Shown here one piece after another: positions 44,139 to 52,989 of a stretch of DNA of 64,000 bases. Both the position numbers and the translations under genes were made by a program. The notes beneath the pieces were generated by a model. The model saw only the letters and a list, made by a program, of their open reading frames with translations. It searched no databases and was not told the origin of the DNA. The DNA is taken from assembly GCA_030694425.1 (NCBI GenBank), contig JAUXYI010000079.1, positions 61,430 to 125,429 on the forward strand. The letters run 5' to 3'. This DNA is from Thermodesulfovibrionia bacterium (GTDB lineage: Bacteria; Nitrospirota; Thermodesulfovibrionia; UBA6902; BMS3Bbin08). The first letter of the stretch is position 1. Each line of letters opens with the position of its first letter.

Positions 44139-44511
44139 TTTTACCTCCTTCAAGTTTATAAAACATATCACAAAGTTTCTAAAAATGTAAAATGTGTATG
44201 CAATGGAATATACTTAAAACAGATAGAAAAGGAACTGGATGCCCGATTAAAAACTTCGGGCATGACAGTTATTTGGTCGTCATTCCCGCAGTCAGTTATT
44301 TGGTCGTCATTCCCGTCCCGATACTTCGGGATAAGCGGGAATCCAGAAAGGTAAAATTATGTTGTTTCACGTAGGATTCAGGTTTATCTCTTACTCATAA
44401 AGGTTAAAAGTTGACTTATTCAACCATTATTTAATACCATAAATTAAGTTATAAAATAAGCCTGTAGCAAATTCCGGGAAATTATTAAAACGCATCTGCG
44501 GTTTGGTTCTT
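44139..44511. other. Repeat-rich intergenic region
   Basis: No gene. It includes the hairpin GCCCG-ATTAAAAACTT-CGGGC (44241-44260), a 23-bp direct repeat with period 27 (44266-44288 and 44293-44315) ending in ATTCCCG, TCCCGATACTTCGGGA (44316-44331) and AAGCGGGAATCC (to ~44344). Several dispersed families are joined here. Confidence 0.75.
44266..44348. repeat. Composite repeat: 23-bp tandem direct repeat plus ATTCCCG hairpin
   Basis: CAGTTATTTGGTCGTCATTC (CCG) occurs twice with a 27-bp period, then TCCCGATACTTCGGGATAAG and GCGGGAATCCAG close the hairpin with the preceding CATTCCCG. Confidence 0.8.
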
Positions 44512-45096
44512 ATGAAAGAAAAAATCCTTAAAGCCTTTGAAGAAAGCGTATCCGTCAAACAAGACTTTATCAAAGAAAATATTGAAAGGGTTATTGAGGT
44601 GTCTAAACTCCTGTCCGACGCTTTTAATAACGGAAACAAACTTATCATCTTCGGTAATGGAGGAAGCGCTGCAGATGCATCTCATATTGCAGCTGAGTTC
44701 GTTAACAGATTTAAGAAAGAACGCCCCGGTCTTCCTGCCATAGCCCTTAATACTGATACCGCTGTTCTGACATCCATTGCAAATGACTACGATTTTTCAG
44801 AGGTTTTTGCACGGCAGATTAAAGCCCTTGCACAGGAGGGTGATGTTGTGATTGCGATAAGTACAAGCGGAAATTCACCTAATATTCTAAAGGCTGTTGA
44901 CACAGCCAAAAAGAAAAAATTGAAGATAATAGTGTTTACAGGCACAAAGGGTGATAAATTAGCAGCAAATGCTGACTATGCCTTTACCATTCCTTCCAGT
45001 AATACACCGCGAATACAGGAGACCTATATTACTCTTGGACATGTTCTCTGTCAGATGGTAGAGGAAATACTTTTTGAAGCTCCAAGAAAAAAATGA
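44512..45096 (+). CDS. gmhA: Phosphoheptose isomerase (D-sedoheptulose 7-phosphate isomerase)
   Basis: 194 residues from the ATG at 44512 (a TTG 9 bases upstream is also in frame; neither has a clear ribosome site). SIS-fold enzyme of ADP-heptose/LPS core synthesis: IFGNGGSAADASHIAAEFVN, ALNTDTAVLTSIANDY, AISTSGNSPNILKAV and RIQETYITLGHVLCQ. First of three sugar-phosphate genes gmhA, glmU, glmS, consistent with an outer membrane. Confidence 0.95.
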   Translation: MKEKILKAFEESVSVKQDFIKENIERVIEVSKLLSDAFNNGNKLIIFGNGGSAADASHIAAEFVNRFKKERPGLPAIALNTDTAVLTSIANDYDFSEVFARQIKALAQEGDVVIAISTSGNSPNILKAVDTAKKKKLKIIVFTGTKGDKLAANADYAFTIPSSNTPRIQETYITLGHVLCQMVEEILFEAPRKK

Positions 45097-45190
45097 GCGC
45101 GGCTCTCCGCAAGTCATAGAGCGGAATTGAAATAACATCTCTAAAAGCATTATTATAAAAATATGACTAAATCAATAAGGAAATTTTGAC

Positions 45191-46570
45191 ATGAAATTCT
45201 GCGCTGTTATTCTTGCGGCAGGCCGCGGTAAACGCATGAACTCTCTTAAGCCGAAGGTTCTCCACGAAGTTTTAGGCAGACCTATACTCCAATATACTCT
45301 TGATGCTATAAAAACCTTAAATCCGGCAAAAATTGTAATAGTTATTGGCAGCGGCGCTGAAGAGGTAAGAAAACGAATAAACGATGAAGCCATATCCTTT
45401 GTTATTCAGGAAAAACTCCTCGGCACCGGTAATGCGCTTGCAGAGGCAAAAAATGCGTTGATAGACATTGGAGATTCTACAATTGTTGCGCTTAACGGCG
45501 ATTCTCCTCTTATAACTGCAGAAACATTAGAAGGGCTTTTAAAAAAACATAAAAACGATAAAAATTATTTCTCTTTTCTTTCTTTCATTGATGATTATGT
45601 ATCTGGTTACGGCAGGGTCTTGCGCAATAAAAATGGCAAGGTTATAAGTATTGTTGAGGATAAACATACGACATCAGAAAATAGGAGCATTAAGGAATTA
45701 AACGGCGGGGTCTATGCTATGGAACCCGAGATATTGAATTGTCTCAACAGGTTAAAAAAGCACGGCTCTTCAGGTGAATATTATATTACTGATCTTGTTG
45801 ACATTGCATCAAAACTGGGTAAAAGGGTAAATGCTTATAATTGTCCGTCCAGAGAAATTAGAGGAATAAATACAAGGGCGGAATTACATCAGGTTTCTGA
45901 GATTTTAAACAGCAAAATTATCTATGAATGGATGGAAAAGGGTGTTACATTCATTTCTCCGGCAGCAACACTTGTACACCCTTCGGTATCTATAGGAAAA
46001 GACACTATTATCTATCCAAATACTTACCTTGAGGGCAATACCTCAATAGGTGAAAACTGCATTATATATCCCGGGGCAAGGATATGTGACAGCGTTCTTG
46101 GCAACGGCGTCCTGGTTAAGGATTGCACAGTGATAGAAAACAGCAAAATCGAGGATATGTCAACTATCGGCCCTTTCGCACATCTCAGGCCTCACAGCAC
46201 GTTGGGCCGCAATGTAAAAATCGGAAATTTTGTTGAGCTTAAAAAAACTGTTATAGGAGATAACACCAGGGCATCACACCTCAGTTATTTAGGAGACGCC
46301 ATAGTTGGAGAAAATGTAAATATAGGCGCAGGAACTATTACCTGCAATTATGATGGGCAAAAAAAACACATTACTAAGATTGATTCCGATGTTTTTGTGG
46401 GAAGCGATAGCCAGCTTGTTGCTCCTGTGACAATAGGTAAAGGAGCCTATGTTGCAGCAGGTGCAACTGTTACAAAAAATGTACCTCCAGGGGCGCTGGC
46501 AATAAGCAGGGTTAAACAGCGTAATATAGAAAACTGGGCAGCCAGAAAAAAATTGAAAAAGCAAAATTGA
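45191..46570 (+). CDS. glmU: Bifunctional UDP-GlcNAc pyrophosphorylase / GlcN-1-P acetyltransferase
   Basis: 459 residues. N-terminal pyrophosphorylase LAAGRGKRMNSLKPKVLHEV, LNGDSPLIT, GYGRVLRNKNG, and C-terminal left-handed beta-helix acetyltransferase with GENCIIYPGARICDSVLGN, RPHSTLGRNVKIGNFVELKK, GAGTITCNYDGQKKH and SDSQLVAPVTIG. Makes UDP-GlcNAc for cell wall and LPS. Between gmhA and glmS, the enzyme that makes its precursor. Confidence 0.98.
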   Translation: MKFCAVILAAGRGKRMNSLKPKVLHEVLGRPILQYTLDAIKTLNPAKIVIVIGSGAEEVRKRINDEAISFVIQEKLLGTGNALAEAKNALIDIGDSTIVALNGDSPLITAETLEGLLKKHKNDKNYFSFLSFIDDYVSGYGRVLRNKNGKVISIVEDKHTTSENRSIKELNGGVYAMEPEILNCLNRLKKHGSSGEYYITDLVDIASKLGKRVNAYNCPSREIRGINTRAELHQVSEILNSKIIYEWMEKGVTFISPAATLVHPSVSIGKDTIIYPNTYLEGNTSIGENCIIYPGARICDSVLGNGVLVKDCTVIENSKIEDMSTIGPFAHLRPHSTLGRNVKIGNFVELKKTVIGDNTRASHLSYLGDAIVGENVNIGAGTITCNYDGQKKHITKIDSDVFVGSDSQLVAPVTIGKGAYVAAGATVTKNVPPGALAISRVKQRNIENWAARKKLKKQN

Positions 46571-46600
46571 AAATGCAAAAATAAAAATTACAATTCAAAA

Positions 46601-46753
46601 GAGCCTCGTGCAAAAGTATCGAGGAAATTGCTTTTGCTGTCATACCCGCGAAGGCGGGTATCCAGAAGTCTTTGGTTTTAAAGAATACTGGATTCCCGAT
46701 AATCCCGAAACATCGGGACGGGAATGACGAATAAAGACTTTTGCAAGAGCCTC
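46601..46753. repeat. MITE-like element with GTCATACCCGCG core
   Basis: About 153 bp with imperfect inverted ends (GAGCCTCGTGCAAAAGT and ACTTTTGCAAGAGCCTC). Inside is a GTCATACCCGCGAAGGCGGG hairpin, then GGATTCCCGAT and the TCCCGAAACATCGGGA palindrome (46703-46718), closing GGAATGAC. Non-coding. Confidence 0.85.
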
Positions 46754-46787
46754 AAAATTTAAAATTATTTTTTACTCGATAATTTTG

Positions 46788-46803
46788 TCCCGACTATTCG
46801 GGA
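46788..46803. repeat. TCCCGA-TCGGGA palindrome
   Basis: TCCCGACTATTCGGGA 25 bp upstream of the glmS start, set in AT-rich DNA. No glmS ribozyme is recognisable. Confidence 0.8.
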
Positions 46804-46828
46804 TGATATTTAATTTTTGGATTTAATT

Positions 46829-48658
46829 ATGTGCGGAATTATTGGATACATAGGAAAACAAAATGCTATTCCAATACTTATTGAAGGTCTCAAAAGACTG
46901 GAATACAGAGGATATGATTCTGCGGGCATTGCGCTGTTTAATAAAGGAAAGATAGAGGTAAGACGCTGCGCCGGCAAGATAAGAGAGTTAGAGAATTCAA
47001 TAAAGGGCGATGACCTTAAGAGTTTTGCGGGAATAGGCCATACGAGATGGGCTACTCATGGAAGACCTTCTGAGGAAAATGCTCATCCGCACAAAGCCGG
47101 CAACGTTGTACTTGTGCATAACGGGATCATTGAAAATTACCTTGAACTCAAAACAGAACTTAAGGAAAAAGGGCATGTTTTTACTTCTGAGACTGACACG
47201 GAAGTCATATGCCATCTTATAAGCAGCTACACTCAAAAAGGCCACAACATAAAAGAAGCAACGCAGAAAGCCATTAAGCATCTAAAAGGGGCATATGCAC
47301 TCGGAATTATATGCGAAGACGAGCCTGATAAAATTGTGGCAGTAAGAAAGGATAGTCCTCTTGTTGTAGGGCTTGGTGATAAAGAATTTTTTATTGCCTC
47401 TGATATCCCTGCATTTCTCAGCCACACAAAGGATGTAATAATCCTTGACAACGGCGAAATGGCAGTGATTACGCATAATGGCGTTTCAATTTTTGATATT
47501 AGCGGCAAGCCATTAAAGAAAAAAATTACTAATATTGCATGGAACCCTGCACTGGCTGAAAAAGGCGGTTACAACCACTTTATGTTAAAAGAGATATATG
47601 AACAGCCAAGGGCGATTATGGATACAATCAGAGGAAGATTTTCTGTGGAGACAGGAGACGTAAATCTTGAGGAATTCTCAATGAAGGAAAGCGAGCTTAA
47701 AAAACTGAATAAAATATTTCTCATTGCATGCGGTACTTCATGGCATGCCGCGCTCGTCGGCAAATACATGATTGAAGATATAGCCAAGATACCCTCAGAG
47801 GTTGACATTGCATCTGAATTCAGATACAGAAACCCCATTATTCCAAAAGGCAGCCTTGCGATAGTCATTACTCAATCAGGAGAAACCGCAGATACACTGG
47901 CTGCCCAGAGGGAGGCGCAAAAATGCGGGGCCAAGGTTCTCAGTATCTGTAATGTGGTAGGCAGCACATCTTCAAGAGAGGCTGACAGCGTATTTTTTAC
48001 ACATTCAGGGCCTGAAATAGGAGTTGCATCTACTAAGGCATTCACAACACAGCTCGTTGCCCTTTATCTGTTCTCAATAGCAGCGGCTAAGGCAAGAGGG
48101 GTTCTTGATGCAAAGGCAGCGAAGGAACTTCTTAACGATTTATTGTTATTGCCCGAAAAAGTTGAAGAGGCGCTTAAACTCAACGACTCTATCTTGAAAA
48201 TAGCCAAAGAGTTTTTCCAGGTAAAAGATTTCCTTTATATGGGCAGAGGGATAAACTATCCGATAGCTCTTGAGGGTGCGTTAAAATTAAAAGAGATATC
48301 TTACATTCATGCAGAGGGCTATCCCGCAGGCGAGATGAAACACGGTCCAATAGCGCTTATTGATGATGATATGCCTGTTCTTGTTCTGGCAGCCAGAGAC
48401 AAGGTACATGAAAAAATACTTTCCAATATTGAGGAAGTAAAAAGCCGCGGCGGTAAAGTTATTGCCTTTGCAGTGGAAGGGGATAAGGGCATCTCATCAC
48501 TTGTACCGCATACAATATTTGTTCCTAAAATAAATCAATATCTTACAACGGTTCTTTTCAGTGTCCCGATACATCTTCTTGCTTACCACATAGCTGTTTT
48601 AAGAGGATGTGATATTGACCAGCCGCGAAATCTTGCAAAGAGCGTAACAGTAGAATAA
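46829..48658 (+). CDS. glmS: Glutamine-fructose-6-phosphate aminotransferase
   Basis: 609 residues. The start is the ATG at 46829, because Cys2 must become the N-terminal nucleophile (MCGIIGYIG); an in-frame TTG 12 bases upstream is ignored. Class II glutaminase domain (RLEYRGYDSAGIAL, HTRWATHG, HNGIIENY) and two SIS domains (LIACGTSWHAALVG, ITQSGETADTLAA, EGYPAGEMKHGPIAL), ending AKSVTVE. Makes glucosamine-6-phosphate, feeding glmU. Repeat DNA separates it from glmU. Confidence 0.98.
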   Translation: MCGIIGYIGKQNAIPILIEGLKRLEYRGYDSAGIALFNKGKIEVRRCAGKIRELENSIKGDDLKSFAGIGHTRWATHGRPSEENAHPHKAGNVVLVHNGIIENYLELKTELKEKGHVFTSETDTEVICHLISSYTQKGHNIKEATQKAIKHLKGAYALGIICEDEPDKIVAVRKDSPLVVGLGDKEFFIASDIPAFLSHTKDVIILDNGEMAVITHNGVSIFDISGKPLKKKITNIAWNPALAEKGGYNHFMLKEIYEQPRAIMDTIRGRFSVETGDVNLEEFSMKESELKKLNKIFLIACGTSWHAALVGKYMIEDIAKIPSEVDIASEFRYRNPIIPKGSLAIVITQSGETADTLAAQREAQKCGAKVLSICNVVGSTSSREADSVFFTHSGPEIGVASTKAFTTQLVALYLFSIAAAKARGVLDAKAAKELLNDLLLLPEKVEEALKLNDSILKIAKEFFQVKDFLYMGRGINYPIALEGALKLKEISYIHAEGYPAGEMKHGPIALIDDDMPVLVLAARDKVHEKILSNIEEVKSRGGKVIAFAVEGDKGISSLVPHTIFVPKINQYLTTVLFSVPIHLLAYHIAVLRGCDIDQPRNLAKSVTVE

Positions 48659-48804
48659 AAAAAACAATAATAGAATAAAAAAAAGAATATACTTTTTTCC
48701 GGAAGAATCTGTTAAAATAATTTCTACAAACAGTATAAACCTATGGGAGCAGGCTTCGTTGTGACGATAGAATTAATCTCCCGTCTTGTTTTTATATACG
48801 CTGA

Positions 48805-50925
48805 ATGAGTAAACACTCAATATTATTAAAAGACCTCAACCCGCAGCAAAGAGACGCTGTTCTTCACACCGAAGGACCGTTACTCGTGCTTGCAGGCGCA
48901 GGAAGCGGTAAAACAAAGGTAATCACATACAGGTTTGCCTACATCGGCACCGCACTTAAGGTTCCTCCGACTTCTATACTTACCATGACTTTTACCAATA
49001 AAGCCGCTGAAGAGATGAAGCAAAGGATAGAGAGCCTTATAAATAAAAGCGTTAAAGGATTGTGGATTGGCACCTTTCATTCCATGTGCAACAGGATTTT
49101 GAGGAGGGAGATTGAAAAATTAGGTTTTAAAAGAGATTTTACAATTTATGATGAAAACGACTCGTGCAGTCTCATCCGTTCTATTTTAAAGGAATTCAGA
49201 ATTCATGAAGCGCTTTATAAAGGGATTTCCTCAAAAATAACTTCTCTTAAGGCATCTTTAACCGGGCCCAAAGAATTCCTTGTTATGACCAATAATGATG
49301 CAGATAATTATGGTTTTGACGAAAAATTTGCAAGGGTCTATGTAAGGTATCAGGAAGATTTGAAAAAAAATAATGCCCTTGATTTTGACGACCTCATAAT
49401 GCATACAGTTAAACTTTTTGAGGGGAATCCCGCTGTTCTTAAAAAATATCACGATGAATTCGTATATATGATGCTCGATGAATTTCAGGACACAAACGCA
49501 GCCCAGTACAGGCTTTCCAGACTTCTTGCAGGTACACGCAACAATATCTGCGTTGTTGGAGACGACGACCAGAGCATTTACAGGTTCAGGGGCGCTGATG
49601 TTAAAAACATACTGAACTTTGAAAAAGATTTTCCAAAGACGAAAATAGTCAGACTCGAGCAGAACTACAGGTCCACGCAGAATATCCTTGATGCTGCAGG
49701 CGGCATTATTTCACAGAATCCCTTGAGAAAACCCAAGAAGCTCTGGAGCGAAAAGGGCGAAGGCGAGAAAATTTTCTATTGCAATACTGATGATGAGAAA
49801 GAAGAAGCAAGATATATTGCAAAATCCATAAGAGGGCTCTTTCTTAAGGGAAAACATACATATAGCGATTTTGCAGTCCTTTACAGGGTAAATCTCCAGT
49901 CAAGAGGTTTAGAAGAGGCGATGAGAGAGTTCAGCTTGCCTTATAAAGTGTTTGGTGGAATCAGCTTTTACCAAAGAAAAGAAATAAAAGATATTATCTC
50001 TTATCTAAAGGTTGTTACCAACACGCATGATTCTATAAGTCTCAAAAGGGTCATTAACTGTCCGCCAAGGGGAATTGGCGCCGCCACCCTTACCCGGATA
50101 GAGAATGAAGCCAGGAAAAAAGACAAAAGCCTTTTCGAGACAATGAAACAGATAGCAAACGGCAATGGAACAGCTACAGGAGCAAAGGGTAAAGTCAGCG
50201 GTTTTGTCAGGCTTATAGAAGAATTGGCAAACAGTAAAAGCGCCGATGCTGCCAGCCTCTTAAAACAGATTATTGAAAAGACCGAATATCTGAAGTGGAT
50301 TGGAGAAGATAGGGCCGACAACGTTATGGAACTTATTGACTCTGCTGAAGGGAAGGACTTACAGAGTTTTATTGACACAGCGGCCCTCTATAGCAATATG
50401 GATGAGCCCCAAAAAGGCGATTTTATTTCTCTTATGACGCTTCATAGTGCAAAAGGTCTTGAATTCCCGGTAGTATTTATTACAGGAGTTGAGGACGGGC
50501 TGCTTCCCCATTTCCACGCAGCTAAAAATCCTGAAGAGCTTCAGGAAGAGCGCAGACTTTTCTATGTAGGCATGACAAGGGCAAAAGATTTGCTTGTTCT
50601 TTCAGCGGCAAGAAAAAGAAAACTTTATTCCTTAATACAAAAACAAGAGCCGTCAAGGTTTCTTAGTGAGATACCAGAAGGGTGTTGCTATTACATCGAG
50701 AAAAGACCAATAAGAGAAATGATCCCCTCTCCTGTAAAGATGCCAATGCCTGTTGTTGATTCTGACTTTTTTTCTACAGGCTCAAGGGTAAAACATCCTA
50801 AATGGGGAATGGGCGTCGTGCGCGACTGTTACGGTGAAACCGACGACTTAAAGGTTATGGTAAACTTCCCGTCTATAGGCATAAAAAGGCTTTCGCTGAA
50901 ACTCGCCCACTTAGAGAAACTATAA
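48805..50925 (+). CDS. UvrD/PcrA-type superfamily 1 DNA helicase
   Basis: 706 residues. Motif I AGAGSGKTKV, motif II LDEFQDTNAAQY, motif III VVGDDDQSIYRFRGAD, motif IV RLEQNYRS, motif V MTLHSAKGLEFPVVF, motif VI YVGMTRAKDLL, and the C-terminal Tudor-like segment (SRVKHPKWGMGVVRDC) of PcrA/UvrD. Acts in repair and removal of replication obstacles. gatC starts at the next base, so the two are coupled. Confidence 0.96.
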   Translation: MSKHSILLKDLNPQQRDAVLHTEGPLLVLAGAGSGKTKVITYRFAYIGTALKVPPTSILTMTFTNKAAEEMKQRIESLINKSVKGLWIGTFHSMCNRILRREIEKLGFKRDFTIYDENDSCSLIRSILKEFRIHEALYKGISSKITSLKASLTGPKEFLVMTNNDADNYGFDEKFARVYVRYQEDLKKNNALDFDDLIMHTVKLFEGNPAVLKKYHDEFVYMMLDEFQDTNAAQYRLSRLLAGTRNNICVVGDDDQSIYRFRGADVKNILNFEKDFPKTKIVRLEQNYRSTQNILDAAGGIISQNPLRKPKKLWSEKGEGEKIFYCNTDDEKEEARYIAKSIRGLFLKGKHTYSDFAVLYRVNLQSRGLEEAMREFSLPYKVFGGISFYQRKEIKDIISYLKVVTNTHDSISLKRVINCPPRGIGAATLTRIENEARKKDKSLFETMKQIANGNGTATGAKGKVSGFVRLIEELANSKSADAASLLKQIIEKTEYLKWIGEDRADNVMELIDSAEGKDLQSFIDTAALYSNMDEPQKGDFISLMTLHSAKGLEFPVVFITGVEDGLLPHFHAAKNPEELQEERRLFYVGMTRAKDLLVLSAARKRKLYSLIQKQEPSRFLSEIPEGCCYYIEKRPIREMIPSPVKMPMPVVDSDFFSTGSRVKHPKWGMGVVRDCYGETDDLKVMVNFPSIGIKRLSLKLAHLEKL

Positions 50926-51198
50926 ATGAAAATAGACCATATCGCAATGCTTGCAAGACTTGAACTTACAAACGAAGAAAAAGAAATTTTTTCTAAACAG
51001 TTAAGCAGCATTATAGAATACATAGACAAACTGAATGAATTAGATACGACCAGTATTGACCCCACTGCCCACGTCCTCCCCATTAAAAATATTTTCAGGG
51101 ACGATAAGCTAAAACCATCTCTGCCCAAAGACAAAGCCCTCCAGAATGCTCCCGGCAGGACAGATGATTTTTACAGAGTGCCGAAGATAATAGAATGA
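50926..51198 (+). CDS. gatC: Asp/Glu-tRNA(Asn/Gln) amidotransferase subunit C
   Basis: 90 residues. MKIDHIAMLARLELTNEEKE, LDTTSIDPTAHVLPIKNIFR and FYRVPKIIE are the family pattern. GatC stabilises the GatCAB complex that forms Gln-tRNA and Asn-tRNA. Here no gatA or gatB follows; panD comes next, so the other subunits are elsewhere. ATG abuts the helicase stop. Confidence 0.96.
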   Translation: MKIDHIAMLARLELTNEEKEIFSKQLSSIIEYIDKLNELDTTSIDPTAHVLPIKNIFRDDKLKPSLPKDKALQNAPGRTDDFYRVPKIIE

Positions 51199-51310
51199 CA
51201 GAAGTTAAGAGTTTGGAGTTAAGAGTTAAGAGTTATAAGAGAGAACTTAAAAGTATTTTCAAACTATTCACTATTCACTATTCACTGCTTGCTATTCACT
51301 GGTGGTTTTT

Positions 51311-51658
51311 ATGTTAAGGTGCATGCTCAGGGCAAAGATACACATGGCTACAGTTACGGATTCCAACATCAATTACGAGGGAAGCTTGACCGTTGATGAG
51401 ACAATACTCAATGCCGTCGGCATCAAGCCCTATGAGCAGGTTATGGTCAGCAACCTTAATAATGGAGAGCGGTTTGAGACCTATGTAATCCCAGGAGAAA
51501 AAAATTCTGGAATTATCTGTCTTAACGGTCCTACTGCAAGAAAAGGCGCAATAGGGGATAAGATTATAATTTTCTGCTATGAATATTATACAGAAGATGA
51601 ATTAAAGGACTTTTCTCCCCGGATTGTCAAACTTGACGAGAGAAATAGGATTGTTTAG
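51311..51658 (+). CDS. panD: Aspartate 1-decarboxylase
   Basis: 115 residues from the ATG at 51311 (MLRCMLRAKIHMATVT aligns with known PanD starts; the GTG nine bases upstream would be an odd extension). Self-cleaving pro-enzyme: cleavage at Gly-Ser in INYEGSLTVDE gives the pyruvoyl group; LNGPTARKGAIGDKIIIFCY is the usual end of the fold. Makes beta-alanine for pantothenate. Upstream 51199-51310 is AT-rich with CTATTCA-type tandem copies. Confidence 0.96.
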   Translation: MLRCMLRAKIHMATVTDSNINYEGSLTVDETILNAVGIKPYEQVMVSNLNNGERFETYVIPGEKNSGIICLNGPTARKGAIGDKIIIFCYEYYTEDELKDFSPRIVKLDERNRIV

Positions 51659-51873
51659 TTAACAATTTCAGACAGTGGTTCTACCTTAATAAAAAGAATC
51701 TCAGAATCTCCTAAAATCAACATTTCTCAAATATTTTTCTTGCATCATAGTAAATATTGCTATAAATTTTAGCTTTATATCGTAAAATTTACAGGACACG
51801 CTCTGGTCTTGAACTTGACTTGCTTTTAGGTACTGAAAAATGTTTTATAGGGGGAAAAGGCAAGAGGGGATTA

Positions 51874-51902
51874 TTGACTATTGGTAACGTTTGTGTTACT
51901 AT
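51874..51902 (+). promoter_or_regulatory. Promoter and overlapping operator of the toxin-antitoxin pair
   Basis: TTGACT (51874) and TACTAT (51897) with 17-bp spacing. The inverted repeat GTAAC-GTTTGT-GTTAC (51884-51899) covers the spacer and -10, a classic autoregulatory operator position. The start codon is only 10 bases beyond the -10, so the message is nearly leaderless. Confidence 0.75.
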
Positions 51903-51911
51903 TAATTTGTA

Positions 51912-52244
51912 ATGGAAAAAATTAAGATAGTTGAGTATTTGAAAGATGGGGTATCTATTTTTGAAAAATGGTTTAACAGTCTGGATGCCCGTACAGCAGC
52001 CAAGGCAACCACGGCTTTATACAGACTGCAGCAAGGTAATTTTTCAAATGTAAAATCTGTCGGGAAAGGTGTCTCCGAATACAAGATTGATTTTGGTCCA
52101 GGCTATAGGATTTATTTTGGTCAAGAAGGCTCTTATCTGATTATCTTGCTTGGAGGAGGCTCAAAGAAAACACAGAGCAAAGATATTAGAAAAGCCCATT
52201 TGCTTTGGGCGCAATACAAGATGGATAAGAAATTAAAAAAATAA
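51912..52244 (+). CDS. RelE/HigB-type toxin (addiction-module killer family)
   Basis: 110 residues. KIVEYLKDGVSIFEKWFNSL, ATTALYRLQQGNFSNVKSVG, GVSEYKIDFGPGYRIYF and LIILLGGGSKKTQSKDIRKA follow the TIGR02683-like RelE superfamily, ribosome-dependent mRNA interferases. The GYRIYFG and GGGSKKTQ segments hold the conserved basic residues. It precedes the antitoxin by 9 bases, the toxin-first order of HigBA. Intact. Confidence 0.92.
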   Translation: MEKIKIVEYLKDGVSIFEKWFNSLDARTAAKATTALYRLQQGNFSNVKSVGKGVSEYKIDFGPGYRIYFGQEGSYLIILLGGGSKKTQSKDIRKAHLLWAQYKMDKKLKK

Positions 52245-52253
52245 GGAGGTAAT

Positions 52254-52580
52254 ATGCCTGTTACACGTAAATTTCGTAAAACAATTTTAAGCCGTGCTGA
52301 GCGTGACGCTGAATTCAGAAGACATATGTTAACAGAGGCGGTCAACGAGCTGCTCTCAGGAGACCTTGATGCCGGCAAAGCGATTCTCCGGGATTATATT
52401 AACGCAACCATCACATTTCAGGGTCTCGCCAAAAAACTTGATAAATCAAGCAAAAGCATCCATCGTATGCTCGGGCCGACTGGAAATCCGAGAGCTGAGA
52501 ATATTCTTGAGATAATTAAGATTCTTCAGGCGTACGAACACGTAAAACTGCATGTTAAGGCAAACAAACTGGCTGCTTAA
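52254..52580 (+). CDS. HigA-type helix-turn-helix antitoxin
   Basis: 108 residues. Basic N-terminus (MPVTRKFRKTILSRAERD), then a helix-turn-helix (ATITFQGLAKKLDKSSKSIH, RMLGPTGNPRAENILEIIKI) of the addiction-module antidote family. AAGGAGGTAA precedes the ATG. Likely neutralises the upstream toxin and represses the operator at 51884. Confidence 0.9.
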   Translation: MPVTRKFRKTILSRAERDAEFRRHMLTEAVNELLSGDLDAGKAILRDYINATITFQGLAKKLDKSSKSIHRMLGPTGNPRAENILEIIKILQAYEHVKLHVKANKLAA

Positions 52581-52989
52581 TAGCAAAAATTCTTACCATT
52601 TTATGCTGCTGGATTTTTGCTCTTTTGGACTTTGGCACTGTGGCACTTCTGCACTTCTGCGCTATTGCACTTTTGCCCTTATCGTGTGGGCTTCTGGCCT
52701 GGATTTTAGCTTAACCAATTGCATTTAGGGGATAATTAATCACTCCAAATTTGCATATAATTGCCTGATTTCTGCTCATTCGGATGTTTTATGTTATGAG
52801 TAACTAAGTATGGTGTCCCCAGAACTTCAGGTAAAACTGATAACTGTTTTTTTGCATCCTGATATTTTTTGCTACAAATCTAAAAGTATTTTGTTCCTCC
52901 CGAAGTTTTCAAAATTAAAATATGCTATTCTATTTTAAATTACTCTATGTTAATTAGTGATGATATATCTAAAATAAAGGAAAATTATT
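52581..52989. other. AT-rich region with degenerate 8-9-bp tandem repeats
   Basis: No convincing gene. The stretch 52630-52680 repeats GCACT(T/G)-type units (TTGGCACTGTGGCACTTCTG, CACTTCTGCGCTATTGCACT). The rest is unstructured AT-rich DNA. A 23-codon frame (52947-53018, starting MLISDDISK) overlaps the start of the next gene but has no support. Confidence 0.65.

Noticed and set aside
44241..44260. GCCCG-CGGGC hairpin as terminator
   Set aside because: No T-run follows and it is part of a repeat cluster.
46571..46828. Possible glmS ribozyme upstream of glmS
   Set aside because: The region is made of repeat elements; I see no ribozyme core or cleavage-site context.
52630..52680. Short tandem units as a CRISPR array
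   Set aside because: Units are 8-10 bp, degenerate and without spacers of constant length; no cas genes.
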